Below are positions 43,085 through 52,293 of a DNA stretch of 64,000 bases, in pieces. Position numbers and translations under genes: made by a program. Source of the stretch: Casp-actino8 sp040381935 (GTDB lineage Bacteria; Actinomycetota; Acidimicrobiia; Acidimicrobiales; Ilumatobacteraceae); the NCBI GenBank assembly GCA_040381935.1, contig JBEIGJ010000001.1, forward strand, positions 34,241-98,240. The letters are read 5' to 3'. Each line of letters opens with the position of its first letter. The stretch's first letter is position 1. The notes under the pieces were generated by a model. That model was not told the DNA's origin and made no database searches. It saw only the letters and a list, made by a program, of their open reading frames with translations.

Positions 43085-44618
43085 TGGTCCCCGGTGGTTT
43101 CGAGGTGATGTCGTAGGCCACCCGATTGATTCCTGGTACCTCACTGATGATGCGACTCGCCATCTGATCGAGCAAGTCGTGGGGCAACCTGGCCCAATCG
43201 GCAGTCATCGCATCATCACTGGTCACGGCCCGAATGATGACCGGATAGGCATAGGTTCGTTCATCACCCATGACTCCGACCGATTTGATGTCTGGCAGAA
43301 CTGCGAACGCCTGCCAGATCTCGCGGTCCAACCCAGCGCGATGAATCTCCTCGCGAACAATGGCATCGGCTTCCTGCAAGATAGCCACTTTGTCCCGAGT
43401 GACTTCTCCAATGATGCGCACACCGAGTCCTGGTCCAGGAAATGGCTGACGCCACACGATTTCATCTGGCAAACCCAGTTCGGTCCCCAAGCGACGTACT
43501 TCATCTTTGAACAATGAACGAAGAGGTTCCACCAATTTCAATGTCATGTCTTCGGGCAACCCGCCCACATTGTGATGACTCTTGATGACCGATGCCGTAC
43601 CGTCGTTCCCTCCGCTCTCGATGACATCGGGATACAATGTTCCTTGAACCAGGAACTCAGCATCGGTAACTCCTCCCGTGTGATTTTCGAAGATGCGCAC
43701 GAACAGCTCACCAATTGCTTTCCGCTTCGACTCCGGCTCAGTCAGACCCTGCAGCCGATCGAAGAATTGATCACCAGCGTCGACGTGAATCAGTTCGATA
43801 CCCAAAGTTCGGCGAAAGGTTTCCACGACTTGGGCGCTCTCCCCTTTGCGCATTAGCCCGGTGTCGACATAGACGCACGTCAATTGGGAACCAATGGCGC
43901 GTTGCACAAGTGCCGCCGCAACGCTGGAATCAACGCCGCCCGACAGACCGCAGATCACACGCTTTGCGCCCACCTGCTGACGAACGGCCTCAAGTTGCTC
44001 ATCGAGAATCGATCCCATCGTCCACGAGCCGTCACAGCCCGCCAGATCGTGGAGAAAGGTTTTCAAAACCGCGTGACCGAACGGAGAATGCACTACTTCG
44101 GGGTGATATTGCACTCCCCAGATGTGTCGTTGCGGATTCTCCAAAACCGCCACCGGTGCTTGCGGGGTCGAGGCAGTGGCAATGAAACCCTCGGGAACCT
44201 GCGTGATGGCGTCAAAGTGACTCATCCATACGGTCTGCACATCGGGGACATTGTTCAGCAATGAAGAATCGGCGCCCGCAATACGCTGCATCTCTGTTCG
44301 GCCGTACTCTCCTCGGTCGCCCCGTGACACCTGTCCACCCAATTGCTGGGCAATCAACTGAGCTCCGTAGCAAATCCCCAAGATCGGAATTCCCAAGTCA
44401 TAGAGTCCCGCTGCGAGACGAGGTGCTCCCTCGACATGAACGCTCTTTGGACCCCCGGACAAAATGATCGCCTGTGGCTGGCGCCGAACTATCTCGTCCA
44501 CTGTCACGGTATGGGGCACGATCTCGGAGTACACCCGGTGCTCGCGAACCCGCCGAGCAATGAGTTGGGCATATTGCGCCCCGAAGTCAACTACTAGAAC
44601 CGTTTGACGTTGGGTCAC
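43071..44618 (-). CDS. guaA: GMP synthase (glutamine-hydrolysing)
   Basis: 515 aa. Converts XMP to GMP with glutamine. The class I amidotransferase domain has C83 in GICYGAQLIAQQLGG and the His of VQYHPEVVHS; the ATP-pyrophosphatase domain has the PP-loop GLSGGVDSSVAAAL; the dimerisation domain ends in ..PPGTIEWE, exactly the family's C-terminus. The frame is open for 74 further codons, but GTG 44618 begins at the conserved TVLVVDFGAQYAQLIARRVRE and has TACGAT 6 nt upstream. Confidence 0.97.
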   Translation of the reverse strand: MTQRQTVLVVDFGAQYAQLIARRVREHRVYSEIVPHTVTVDEIVRRQPQAIILSGGPKSVHVEGAPRLAAGLYDLGIPILGICYGAQLIAQQLGGQVSRGDRGEYGRTEMQRIAGADSSLLNNVPDVQTVWMSHFDAITQVPEGFIATASTPQAPVAVLENPQRHIWGVQYHPEVVHSPFGHAVLKTFLHDLAGCDGSWTMGSILDEQLEAVRQQVGAKRVICGLSGGVDSSVAAALVQRAIGSQLTCVYVDTGLMRKGESAQVVETFRRTLGIELIHVDAGDQFFDRLQGLTEPESKRKAIGELFVRIFENHTGGVTDAEFLVQGTLYPDVIESGGNDGTASVIKSHHNVGGLPEDMTLKLVEPLRSLFKDEVRRLGTELGLPDEIVWRQPFPGPGLGVRIIGEVTRDKVAILQEADAIVREEIHRAGLDREIWQAFAVLPDIKSVGVMGDERTYAYPVIIRAVTSDDAMTADWARLPHDLLDQMASRIISEVPGINRVAYDITSKPPGTIEWE

Positions 44619-44624
44619 GACTCG

Positions 44625-44630
44625 ATCGTA
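44625..44630 (-). promoter_or_regulatory. -10 hexamer TACGAT for leaderless guaA mRNA
   Basis: TACGAT on the minus strand, 6 nt before the GTG at 44618; fixes the start of guaA. Confidence 0.65.
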
Positions 44631-44695
44631 GCCGTGGCAGCGATTATCACCCGTATGACTACCTCGGTAGGCAGAGGAGATGACACGATGAACAG

Positions 44696-45094
44696 GTGAT
44701 ATCAACGCTGCGTGTTCTGGTACCAACGATGGTTGTGGCACTGACCATGCCCTTCGGCGTCGCCGATCCTGTTCAGGCCGGTGTGATCTACCCAATGATT
44801 CGGAGCACGACGTCCCAGCAGACTTTCGCTCCCGATACAAGCATTTCCGCCGATGCCACTCCCAACGATTTCATGGATCTCGAACGGGACTTGACTCAAT
44901 GCATCAGTTCCAATCCGTTACCCGGATGCGGGCGTGAACCCACCAGTCCTGGTGACCGCGGCGGGTGGCAGCAGTTCTTGCTTTTCGGCATCATGGTGAC
45001 CGGTATGGGCATCATTTTTTGGCGCGTAGGACGGTCGATCCGAGCCCGTGACCGCGTCGTGCCCGCAGGCGAAACTGAAAAAGCGAGAACCTAA
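44696..45094 (+). CDS. Small exported membrane protein of unknown function
   Basis: 132 aa, not recognised. N-terminal hydrophobic signal (about 5-28, ending ADPVQA), a polar extracytoplasmic segment containing two cysteines in CISSNPLPGC, and a C-terminal helix (about 92-112, FLLFGIMVTGMGIIFW) followed by a basic tail. The GTG start at 44696 is the only in-frame choice near the signal. Divergent from guaA, and its stop overlaps the convergent amidohydrolase by four bases. Confidence 0.65.
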   Translation: MISTLRVLVPTMVVALTMPFGVADPVQAGVIYPMIRSTTSQQTFAPDTSISADATPNDFMDLERDLTQCISSNPLPGCGREPTSPGDRGGWQQFLLFGIMVTGMGIIFWRVGRSIRARDRVVPAGETEKART

Positions 45095-46902
45095 CCGGCG
45101 CGGACCAAACGACCGGGGCGTGCGCCAGTCGGTTCACCATCGGCAAAAGTCTGTTCACCTTTGACGAATGTGGCCCGATATCCGTCCACCCTTTGCACCA
45201 GTCGGCGTCCCTGAGCCGGGAGGTCGTAGACCATCTCAGGCTCATGGAGACGAAGCCCGTCGAAATCGATGAGATTGAAATCGGCGCGCTTACCGATCTC
45301 CAGACTCCCCCGATCCGTGAAGCCGTAGACATTGGCGGTGCGCTGCGTCTGCATATGAACCGCATCCTCGAGCGAAATCCGTTCTCCACGGTTTCGATCA
45401 CGCACCCAGTGTGTCAAGAGATAACTCGGCATCGAGGCATCGCAAATCAGTCCGCAGTGAGCGCCACCATCGGACAAACCAAGAACCGTGGTCGAATGGG
45501 TCATGAGTTCCCGAATGGCATCGTGATTGTGATCGGCGTAACTGGCAAGCGGCACAAAGATCAGCGCCTCACCATCTTTTTCCAACATCCAATCCAACAT
45601 CACTTCCTCACCACGACAGCCACGCCGCTCCGCTTCAGCCTTGGCACTTGCTTCGTACGGAGGTTCGTAATCCGGCGGATCGCCCAGCGGAAACATCTGA
45701 TCCCAGCGAGTCATCAAAGACAAGACGATTTTTTTGTCGGTACCCGGACCTTCCTCCACGAGTCGAGCCCGAACCTCGGGGTCACGCAGAGCGGCAATTC
45801 TTTCGGCGAATGGCTTGTCGGCCAGGGCACGATAGGTGGGATGCGTGACGAAGGGGTGAAGCGACGAACGAAAACCGAACAACATGCCCGTTGGTCGGTT
45901 GCTGACTTGGGGAACCACGTTCAGTCCCTCAGCCTGTAATGCTTCGGCCTGTTCGAGTGCCGCTCGATATCCCCGCGGTTGACCTGGGTTCTGGGCCAAG
46001 GCGTAGGTCACCGTGGCTCCTGTGCGACGAGCCACATCACCCAGCCAGCCATCGGCTGCCTCATTGGGTCCGTCGTCACCAACCATTTCCACGACCCGGT
46101 GACCAACTCGGCCAATGGCATCACAGATTGCAATCAACTCATCGGGCACCGCATAAGTACCCGGGACCAAACCATGTTTCGACCGGTGCAGGATTGTCCG
46201 TGAAGTAGAAAAGCCCACTGCACCAGCACGTAGCCCTTCCTCAGCCAAATGAGCCATCTGCGCGATCTCATCGACTGTCGGCTCTTCATGGGCCCGGTCA
46301 CCCATGACATAAGCCCGCAATGCAGCGTGGGGCACCTGTGCTGCAACATCAAGGACGCGCGGCATCGAGTCGACAGCATCGAGATATTCCGGGAACGACT
46401 CCCAGGTCCAATCAATTCCTTCGCTCAGAGCGGTTCCTGGAATGTCTTCGACCCCCTCCATCAGTTCGATCAGAAACTTCTCCGCACCAGGCTTCACCGG
46501 GGCGAATCCGACACCGCAATTACCCATGACCAAAGTTGTGACACCGTGCCACGAACTTGGCGTCACTTCGGGGTCCCAAGTCACTTGGCCGTCATAGTGC
46601 GTATGGATATCCACCCATCCTGGAGTCATCAACAGACCTTGGGCGTCAATTTCCCGCTTGGCATCAGCCAGCAATCGACCGTCATTATCGGAAGTGCCAA
46701 TAGCGGCGATCACACCATCTTTGACTCCCACATCGGCAAGACGTGCCGGCGCTCGGGTGCCATCGACGAGAGTGGCTCGACGAACGATGAGATCAAAAGT
46801 TGCACCTTGATCAACCGGTCGATCACCGGGCGATCGACGAGACGACGATGATTGATTTCGGTCCGCAGGCTGATCGGCAATCTCATTCGAAGTCTGATCC
46901 AT
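45091..46902 (-). CDS. Amidohydrolase family protein (N-acyl-D-amino-acid deacylase-like)
   Basis: 603 aa metal-dependent hydrolase. The beta-sandwich start DLIVRRATLVDGTRAPARLADVGV, the HxH motif of TPGWVDIHTHYDGQ, the ALRAYVMGDRAHEE region (D-aminoacylase-like) and the C-terminal DGGAHCGLICDASMP (catalytic Asp region) are visible, followed by GSLEIGKRADFNLIDFD. It belongs to the amidohydrolase_3/D-aminoacylase group; substrate uncertain. A polar N-terminal tail of about 35 aa. Leaderless-type ATG after TATGAT. Confidence 0.88.
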   Translation of the reverse strand: MDQTSNEIADQPADRNQSSSSRRSPGDRPVDQGATFDLIVRRATLVDGTRAPARLADVGVKDGVIAAIGTSDNDGRLLADAKREIDAQGLLMTPGWVDIHTHYDGQVTWDPEVTPSSWHGVTTLVMGNCGVGFAPVKPGAEKFLIELMEGVEDIPGTALSEGIDWTWESFPEYLDAVDSMPRVLDVAAQVPHAALRAYVMGDRAHEEPTVDEIAQMAHLAEEGLRAGAVGFSTSRTILHRSKHGLVPGTYAVPDELIAICDAIGRVGHRVVEMVGDDGPNEAADGWLGDVARRTGATVTYALAQNPGQPRGYRAALEQAEALQAEGLNVVPQVSNRPTGMLFGFRSSLHPFVTHPTYRALADKPFAERIAALRDPEVRARLVEEGPGTDKKIVLSLMTRWDQMFPLGDPPDYEPPYEASAKAEAERRGCRGEEVMLDWMLEKDGEALIFVPLASYADHNHDAIRELMTHSTTVLGLSDGGAHCGLICDASMPSYLLTHWVRDRNRGERISLEDAVHMQTQRTANVYGFTDRGSLEIGKRADFNLIDFDGLRLHEPEMVYDLPAQGRRLVQRVDGYRATFVKGEQTFADGEPTGARPGRLVRAG

Positions 46903-46908
46903 GCACGG

Positions 46909-46914
46909 ATCATA
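46909..46914 (-). promoter_or_regulatory. -10 hexamer TATGAT for leaderless amidohydrolase mRNA
   Basis: TATGAT, close to the sigma70 consensus TATAAT, lies 6 nt before the ATG at 46902. Confidence 0.65.
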
Positions 46915-46947
46915 ATGACGGCACCTAGCCGACTTTGGGTCCTGGAA

Positions 46948-47724
46948 TCATTGCCCGATGAAACGCGGTGGTCGCCGTTCCCGAAAGGCTTGGCGTCCTT
47001 CCACAGCATCGGCACTTGACCAGGCAGCAAGGCGGGCCTCTTCGACGAAATTCGGGGATGGGCCATGACCATCGATATCCGATCCCTCCACGGCCTGAAC
47101 CGAGGCGATCGCCAACTTATGGGCCCGAACTGACAGTGGAGCCAAGGCACTGAGTTGCTCGGCCCATTGGCGCGCCGCGTCCTCTGGGAGTTCTTCATCA
47201 TCGAGGAGTCGGTGAACAAAAGTGCCCACCAGATCACGAGCGGGAATCGCTTCTCCCGTCAACAAGACGCGTCGGGCCACATGCCATCCAGCCTCCTGCC
47301 CCAGACGTCGAATCGTCCAGGAGTCGACGGCCAAACCCAATTTCACCGCCGGAATACCGATCGGACTGGCCGGAGTCGCCACTCGCAAGTCACAGGCCGA
47401 TGCCAATTGCATTCCAGCGCCTAGGGCCGGCCCATCGATCAAAGCGATCGTCAGGCAGGGTAGATCGACCAAGGCCTGAAGCACTTGCGACAAAGTGTCG
47501 GTGAACTCACCCAGTTCGACTCCGTCAAGATCCGCTCCACTGCAAAATGCTGGACGAGCACCGCACAGAACCAGGACTCTGGCTTGCTGAACTTTGATGT
47601 CGTCCAGGAGCCGTCCTAGTTGCTGCAACGTAGCCATGTCCACAGCGTTACGTTTTTCCGGTCGGTCAAGGGTGACAAGGACGCAGCTCTTGGACTCGCC
47701 GAACCATTCGATGCGAGGTGACAT
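46948..47724 (-). CDS. Enoyl-CoA hydratase/isomerase family protein
   Basis: 258 aa crotonase fold. LVTLDRPEKRNAVDMATLQQL (family start), LVLCGARPAFCSGADLDGVE (oxyanion-hole ArpaFCSGADL), and LIDGPALGAGMQLASACDLRVA (second oxyanion/helix). The usual catalytic Glu pair is not obvious: the region after LRVA reads SPIGIPAVKLGLAV, so the exact reaction (hydratase, isomerase, other) is open. Leaderless ATG after TACGGT. Divergent from a small membrane protein gene. Confidence 0.88.
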   Translation of the reverse strand: MSPRIEWFGESKSCVLVTLDRPEKRNAVDMATLQQLGRLLDDIKVQQARVLVLCGARPAFCSGADLDGVELGEFTDTLSQVLQALVDLPCLTIALIDGPALGAGMQLASACDLRVATPASPIGIPAVKLGLAVDSWTIRRLGQEAGWHVARRVLLTGEAIPARDLVGTFVHRLLDDEELPEDAARQWAEQLSALAPLSVRAHKLAIASVQAVEGSDIDGHGPSPNFVEEARLAAWSSADAVEGRQAFRERRPPRFIGQ

Positions 47725-47730
47725 GTCTCC

Positions 47731-47736
47731 ACCGTA
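47731..47736 (-). promoter_or_regulatory. -10 hexamer TACGGT for leaderless enoyl-CoA hydratase mRNA
   Basis: TACGGT on the minus strand, 6 nt before the ATG at 47724. Confidence 0.6.
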
Positions 47737-47783
47737 GCGGTCCGACTTTTCCCCGAGGGCTTCCGTCTGCCAGGGTTCTCCCG

Positions 47784-48062
47784 ATGCACAACGCCAGTGG
47801 ACCCGAGAACGATCCTGTTCGACGTCGCCGAAAACTCATTGCGGTTTGGACTCGTCGGGCCAATCGGTTCGGCTATCTCTTTTTTCTACTGGCCATGGTG
47901 TTGTTCATCATTGCTTTCACCACTGACTTTTCGGAAACATTTGCGACGCTCATCACCGTCTCATTGGTGATCGGCTCCGTTCTTCTGGCCCCAGCCATCG
48001 TCCTCGGTTACGCCATCAAGGCCGCTGAGAAGGAAGACCCCGGTCCTCGTCAGAGGGGATGA
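47784..48062 (+). CDS. Small two-helix membrane protein of unknown function
   Basis: 92 aa from ATG 47784. A basic N-terminus (RRRRKLIAVWTRRANR) followed by two hydrophobic segments (about 28-46 and 51-75) and a charged tail ending EKEDPGPRQRG, so both ends are probably cytoplasmic. Not recognised. The in-frame start at 47718 would overlap the divergent hydratase, so 47784 is preferred. Next gene on the strand is the TetR regulator, 70 bp on. Confidence 0.65.
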   Translation: MHNASGPENDPVRRRRKLIAVWTRRANRFGYLFFLLAMVLFIIAFTTDFSETFATLITVSLVIGSVLLAPAIVLGYAIKAAEKEDPGPRQRG

Positions 48063-48118
48063 CACCGTCGGAAAGTGACTGGTATCAGAGCCGAAATCAC
48101 AAGTGACTTCGCAAACGA

Positions 48119-48124
48119 TACGGT
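48119..48124 (+). promoter_or_regulatory. -10 hexamer TACGGT for leaderless TetR mRNA
   Basis: TACGGT ends 8 nt before the ATG at 48133 (and only 2 nt before the ATG at 48127, arguing for the later start). Confidence 0.5.
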
Positions 48125-48132
48125 AGATGGCC

Positions 48133-48714
48133 ATGTCCATACGTTTGCCTGCTGCGGCACGCCGGGAGCAACTTGTCGAATCCGCGATGGAGATATTCGC
48201 ATCGCAGGGCTTTCATGAAACCTCGATGAATGATGTGGCCTTGGCTGCTGGTGTGACCAAACCGGTTTTGTATCAGCACTTCGATTCCAAACGTGATCTG
48301 TATATGGCGCTCATCGACGAAGCTGGATCACGTCTGATGTCGGCAATCACTGCTAGTCCCATTGCCCAAAGCAGCGGACGTCAACGCACCGAACTGGGTT
48401 TTCGCGCCTATTTCGAATGGGTCCGTCACGATAACGCAGCCTTCACGTTGCTCTTTGGAAGTTCACGTCGAGATGCAGAGTTCAGTGAAGCGGTAGAGCG
48501 ATTCACCTCTCAAGTAGCTGATGCCATTGAACCGTTGATTACCGCCGATATCGATACCGAGCACCGGCGAACACTCGCTCATGCCATTGTCGGCCTCGCC
48601 GAAGGCGTCTCCCGTCGTCTGGTACGACAGGGCGGAAACTTCGATGCCCACATCGTTGCCCGTCAGGTGAGTGACTTGGCTTGGGCTGGTCTGCGCGCTG
48701 CTCAACGGGCCTAG
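48133..48714 (+). CDS. TetR family transcriptional regulator
   Basis: About 193 aa. N-terminal helix-turn-helix AAARREQLVESAMEIFASQGFHETSMNDVALAAGVTKPVLYQHFDSKRDLYMALI is a textbook TetR DNA-binding domain; the C-terminal half is a ligand-binding helical domain with a TetR_C-like pattern. The effector is unknown and its operator is not identifiable here. Two ATGs (48127, 48133); the second fits a leaderless start. Probably regulates fatty-acid or efflux genes, as many of this group do, but this is a guess. Confidence 0.92.
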   Translation: MSIRLPAAARREQLVESAMEIFASQGFHETSMNDVALAAGVTKPVLYQHFDSKRDLYMALIDEAGSRLMSAITASPIAQSSGRQRTELGFRAYFEWVRHDNAAFTLLFGSSRRDAEFSEAVERFTSQVADAIEPLITADIDTEHRRTLAHAIVGLAEGVSRRLVRQGGNFDAHIVARQVSDLAWAGLRAAQRA

Positions 48715-48747
48715 GGCCGACGCCACGTTCGACCCGATCAGATCTGG

Positions 48748-49383
48748 CTAAAGGCGGCGCAGTATTCGCAAACTTCCTTCAGCCGCCACTTCTTCATAGT
48801 CGCCGCTGTCGATTGCCGGTCGGTAGATCTCGTCATAGGGAGCCTGACCTCCCAGAGCTGGATCCATGAAGACATCGTGAATAGCCAAAATTCCACCGCC
48901 AGCCACGAACTTTGTCCAACCCAAATAATCGCGACGAGCAATGTCGGCACCATGACCGCCATCGATGAACAAGAAAGCTACCGATGACGTCCAGTAGCGG
49001 GCCACCGTCGGTGATTCTCCCACGACAGCGATCACCCATGGTTCGAGTCCTGCATCGAACACGTTACGACGAAAAATTGGCAGGGTGTCCATCTTGCCGA
49101 CCGCCGAATCCACCAACGTCGGATCGTGCCACTCCCAACCCTCTTGGTTCTCCTCTGATCCGCGATGATGATCAATGGTGAACAGAACAGTTTCGCTGTG
49201 CCGAGCGGCGTCGCCGAGCCAGATCGTTGAACGACCGCAATAGGTGCCGATCTCAACAAAGGGAAGATGTGGCACATCGGCACCAGCAGTCAGAGCCGCT
49301 GCGTGCAGTGCATCACCTTCGTTGCCCGGCATGAAGCCCTTAGCGGCCAACGCCATTTGGCGGAGGTCATGAGCAAGAGGCAA
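48748..49383 (-). CDS. Class I SAM-dependent methyltransferase (Methyltransf_24-like)
   Basis: 211 aa. Motif I FVEIGTYCGRSTIWLGDAA, then VLFTIDHHRGSEENQEGW with an acidic residue for SAM ribose, and FLFIDGGHGADIARRDYLGW (motif with the DGxH metal-like residues) and ILAIHDVFMDP fit the O-methyltransferase/Methyltransf_24 group. The target is unknown. The start is unsettled: TTG 49383 lies 6 bp after the nitroreductase stop, while ATG 49356 is nine codons in. Co-transcribed with the nitroreductase. Confidence 0.8.
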   Translation of the reverse strand: MPLAHDLRQMALAAKGFMPGNEGDALHAAALTAGADVPHLPFVEIGTYCGRSTIWLGDAARHSETVLFTIDHHRGSEENQEGWEWHDPTLVDSAVGKMDTLPIFRRNVFDAGLEPWVIAVVGESPTVARYWTSSVAFLFIDGGHGADIARRDYLGWTKFVAGGGILAIHDVFMDPALGGQAPYDEIYRPAIDSGDYEEVAAEGSLRILRRL

Positions 49384-49389
49384 TGCTGC

Positions 49390-50055
49390 TCACCAACTGT
49401 CCCAATGGATGATGGATTCCGGTTCCGGTCGGGCTGCTGGTTTGAAATCCGTTCCTTGGGTAAATGCCAGAGGCGTCAGACAAACTTGTTGAACAGTGTC
49501 ATAGGGAATACCCAAGATCTCAGCGACTTGCTGTTCCATCATGAGATGGACCGTGGTCCACGATGTGCCCAAACCTCGGGCCCGGGCCGCCAACATGAAA
49601 CTCCACATGGCGGGAAGAACGTTGCCCATCACCGACGACACCATCATGCCCATACCACCGGTGGCGTCGGTCCTCATCCCCTCGTTGCACCCAATCACCA
49701 AGGCCGGAGCTCGTCCCATATTGTCACCGAGGTAATCCGCTGAGTCCGCTGAGCGTTGCTGTTGAGCGTTCGCCTCCGCATCACCCTTGTCAATCGAGCG
49801 GATATAGACCCCGTCCATCTGCTGATACATGGAATAACACTGGCGATAAATCTCACCGATTGCAGCACACTTGGCCGGGTCCTTGACCACCATGAACTGC
49901 ATCGTCATATTGTTGGATCCAGACGGAGACTGCATCGCTAAGGCCACGCACTCGCGAATCAAATCATCGGGAACTGGACGGTCGAAATCGAGTCGCTTGC
50001 GGACCGCACGAGTGGTGGAAAGTAACTGATCGGGGTTCAAAGGAAGAAGTGCCAC
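49390..50055 (-). CDS. Nitroreductase family protein
   Basis: About 221 aa FMN enzyme. STTRAVRKRLDFDRPVPDDLIREC is the classic nitroreductase opening (RRSxRxF...), then MQSPSGSNNMTMQFMVVKD (FMN-binding SPSGxNxQP), and ARARGLGTSWTT (GLGxxW) with GIPYDTVQQVCLTPLAF near the end. The GTG at 50055 is chosen because TAGGGT lies 7 nt upstream; ATGs further upstream (50094, 50076) precede no conserved sequence. Substrate unknown. Divergent from the TesB gene. Confidence 0.87.
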   Translation of the reverse strand: MALLPLNPDQLLSTTRAVRKRLDFDRPVPDDLIRECVALAMQSPSGSNNMTMQFMVVKDPAKCAAIGEIYRQCYSMYQQMDGVYIRSIDKGDAEANAQQQRSADSADYLGDNMGRAPALVIGCNEGMRTDATGGMGMMVSSVMGNVLPAMWSFMLAARARGLGTSWTTVHLMMEQQVAEILGIPYDTVQQVCLTPLAFTQGTDFKPAARPEPESIIHWDSW

Positions 50056-50062
50056 GTCCGCG

Positions 50063-50068
50063 ACCCTA
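50063..50068 (-). promoter_or_regulatory. -10 hexamer TAGGGT for leaderless nitroreductase mRNA
   Basis: TAGGGT on the minus strand, 7 nt before the GTG at 50055; this sets the start. Confidence 0.6.
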
Positions 50069-50147
50069 GTCAGCATGTGGCCCGTTCCATTCACGCTAGG
50101 TACCCGGCCGTACGGCGTCTCTGAGAATCATGTGGCAAAATGACTCC

Positions 50148-51002
50148 GTGTACAGCGCCCTCGACGACCTCATTTCGCTCCTCGATCTGGAACCGATCGA
50201 GGTGAACATCTTTCGAGGTCGATCCCCCCAAGAGAACCGCCAACGAGTCTTCGGTGGTCAGGTGGCTGGGCAGGCATTAGTGGCCGCTTCTCGCACCGTT
50301 GATGACCGTGACCGCCGAGTTCACTCACTTCACGCCTATTTCCTGCGACCTGGTGATCCAACCTCGCCCATCCTCTATGACGTGGATCGCATTCGAGATG
50401 GGAAGAGTTTTTCGACCCGCCGGGTGGTCGCCATCCAACACGGACAGGCCATCTTTAACCTGCAGGCCAGTTTCCACGCTCCCGAAGAGGGATTCGACCA
50501 TCAGGTCCCCATGCCCGCAGTACCAGATGCCGATTCATTACCCGACTTCAAGACCCGCATGGCTCCCCATAAGCACCTACTCGGTGACTGGTATGAGCGA
50601 CCGCGTCCGATCGATATTCGTTACGTCGATGGTGACCCCATGTCGCGACCTCGTACTCCGACCGTCAGCCAAAGAGTCTGGCTCCGGGCCGATGGTCACC
50701 TCCCCGACGATCCGACATTGCACGCCTGCATCGTCACCTATGCCAGCGATATGACCCTGCTCGATACAACGGTGCTCCCTCACGGGTTGAACTGGACCGA
50801 CAGCGGCATTCAAATGGCCAGCCTCGACCACGCCATGTGGTTCCACCGTCCATTTCGAGCCGATGATTGGTTGCTCTACGACCAAATGACCCCGACGACT
50901 TCAAGTGCCCGGGGTTTGGCGACCGGATCTATCTTCACCAAGTCGGGTGACCTCGCCATCACGGTGGTTCAAGAAGGTCTCATTCGACGCGAACGTCCGT
51001 AA
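50148..51002 (+). CDS. tesB: Acyl-CoA thioesterase II (TesB family)
   Basis: About 284 aa double-hotdog thioesterase. ALDDLISLLDLEPIEVNIFRGRSP and RVFGGQVAGQALVAASRTV open the first hotdog (the family's GGQxxAQAL), HSLHAYFLRPGDPTSPI follows, and the second hotdog has SLDHAMWFHRPFRADDWLLYDQ with the catalytic Asp of LDHAMWFH. Releases CoA from acyl-CoA, probably tied to the fatty-acid genes nearby. GTG 50148 sits at the family's usual start with CAAAAT 6 nt upstream; ATG 50130 is an alternative. Confidence 0.9.
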   Translation: MYSALDDLISLLDLEPIEVNIFRGRSPQENRQRVFGGQVAGQALVAASRTVDDRDRRVHSLHAYFLRPGDPTSPILYDVDRIRDGKSFSTRRVVAIQHGQAIFNLQASFHAPEEGFDHQVPMPAVPDADSLPDFKTRMAPHKHLLGDWYERPRPIDIRYVDGDPMSRPRTPTVSQRVWLRADGHLPDDPTLHACIVTYASDMTLLDTTVLPHGLNWTDSGIQMASLDHAMWFHRPFRADDWLLYDQMTPTTSSARGLATGSIFTKSGDLAITVVQEGLIRRERP

Positions 51003-51083
51003 ATCGGTCCAGCGGTGGTTCACAACGTACCGAAGAACTAAACCCGTCAACCGTTCCTGAAAACCCCACCAAGGAAAAGCCTC

Positions 51084-52289
51084 GTGCCCGACAAAGTCAT
51101 CTTCTCGTTATGTTGCGCTCTGACCTTCATGGTGGTCGCCTGCGGTGCCAACGACGCAACAGCGCCATCGGTCGTTTCCCCAAATGAAGTGATGCCAGTC
51201 GATACCGGGTCACCTGCCAAAGATTCGTCACCGACGAAAGAACCATTCCTGGCGGCAACTCTTGGAGAACCCATCAGCGGATACCAAACCCCAGTCGACA
51301 TGGCGATTCGGAGAACGACAGGATCAACTTCCGCTCAAACATATATCGCTGAACAACAGGGACTCGTTCGCGAGGTCTCACCTGATGGACGTCCTGGACG
51401 AGTCGTGGCCGATCTCACTGCCTTAACCCAGGCCGACGGGGAACAAGGTCTGCTTGGACTGGCCTTCGACAACGCAGGCAGTCGAGCCTTTGTCAACTAC
51501 ACCGATTTGGATGGCAACACCAAAGTCGACCAACTAGCGCTCGATGCTGACGGCACCTTCGCCGGTGAGTCTCGACAAAACCTGTATACCGTGGATCAGC
51601 CCTATGGCAATCACAATGGTGGTGACTTATTGGTGATGCCTGATGGCAATTCGCTGTTGATCTTCAACGGCGATGGTGGTTCATCCGGCGATCCGGAACG
51701 TCGAGCACTCGATCCAAGTAGTGATCACGGCAAGATCATGCAAATCGATATCTCATCGTCAAATTCCGCGCCGCGCTTTTGGGCTCGAGGACTACGCAAT
51801 CCTTGGAGAGCTTCCTACGATGAGCGCACCCAGAGCCTCTGGATTGCTGATGTCGGCCAGCGAATGTGGGAAGAAATCAACGTCGTTGCTCTTGAAAGAT
51901 CTGAAGGTGCGAGTTTTGGATGGAGCGCCCGCGAAGGCGCTCAGGCCTTCAATGATGACCAAGAGGAAATCCACACCAGCGTGACGGCGGTCGATCCTAT
52001 TTTCGTCTACCCACACGAGAATGGCGACTGTTCAATATCGGGTGGTTTTGTGTACCGAGGTACTGAAATCCCGCATGTTGGTTCGTGGTACTTCTTTGCC
52101 GACTACTGCAGTGGAGAAGTCCGTGCCCTGTGTGTGCTCGATGCTGACCCCTCTGGTGAGATCGCGACGTGTGGTGTCATCTCACTTGGCAAAGTAGAAA
52201 ATCCCGTGGGCATCATGCCTGATGCGTCGGGCCGTCCCTGGGTTCTGTCGCACAGCGGATCAATTGTGCCTATCGTCCCGGCCAGTTGA
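51084..52289 (+). CDS. PQQ-dependent sugar dehydrogenase-like lipoprotein (GSDH family)
   Basis: 401 aa. A lipobox (FMVVAC, Cys about residue 20) indicates a lipid-anchored extracytoplasmic protein. The six-bladed propeller has GEQGLLGLAFD, GNHNGGDLLVMPDG (catalytic-His region), RRALDPSSDHGKIMQIDI, FWARGLRNPWRASYD and CSISGGFVYRG, typical of soluble glucose dehydrogenase/HHIP-like proteins. Oxidises aldoses if PQQ is available; no PQQ synthesis genes are nearby. AAGGAAA precedes the GTG start. Convergent with the hydratase gene, only 4 bp apart. Confidence 0.9.
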   Translation: MPDKVIFSLCCALTFMVVACGANDATAPSVVSPNEVMPVDTGSPAKDSSPTKEPFLAATLGEPISGYQTPVDMAIRRTTGSTSAQTYIAEQQGLVREVSPDGRPGRVVADLTALTQADGEQGLLGLAFDNAGSRAFVNYTDLDGNTKVDQLALDADGTFAGESRQNLYTVDQPYGNHNGGDLLVMPDGNSLLIFNGDGGSSGDPERRALDPSSDHGKIMQIDISSSNSAPRFWARGLRNPWRASYDERTQSLWIADVGQRMWEEINVVALERSEGASFGWSAREGAQAFNDDQEEIHTSVTAVDPIFVYPHENGDCSISGGFVYRGTEIPHVGSWYFFADYCSGEVRALCVLDADPSGEIATCGVISLGKVENPVGIMPDASGRPWVLSHSGSIVPIVPAS

Positions 52290-52293
52290 CGCG

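Noticed and set aside
44619..44840. 74-codon N-terminal extension of guaA
   Set aside because: GMP synthase begins at TVLVVDFGAQ; the extension is arginine-rich with no family similarity, and a -10 hexamer is at 44625.
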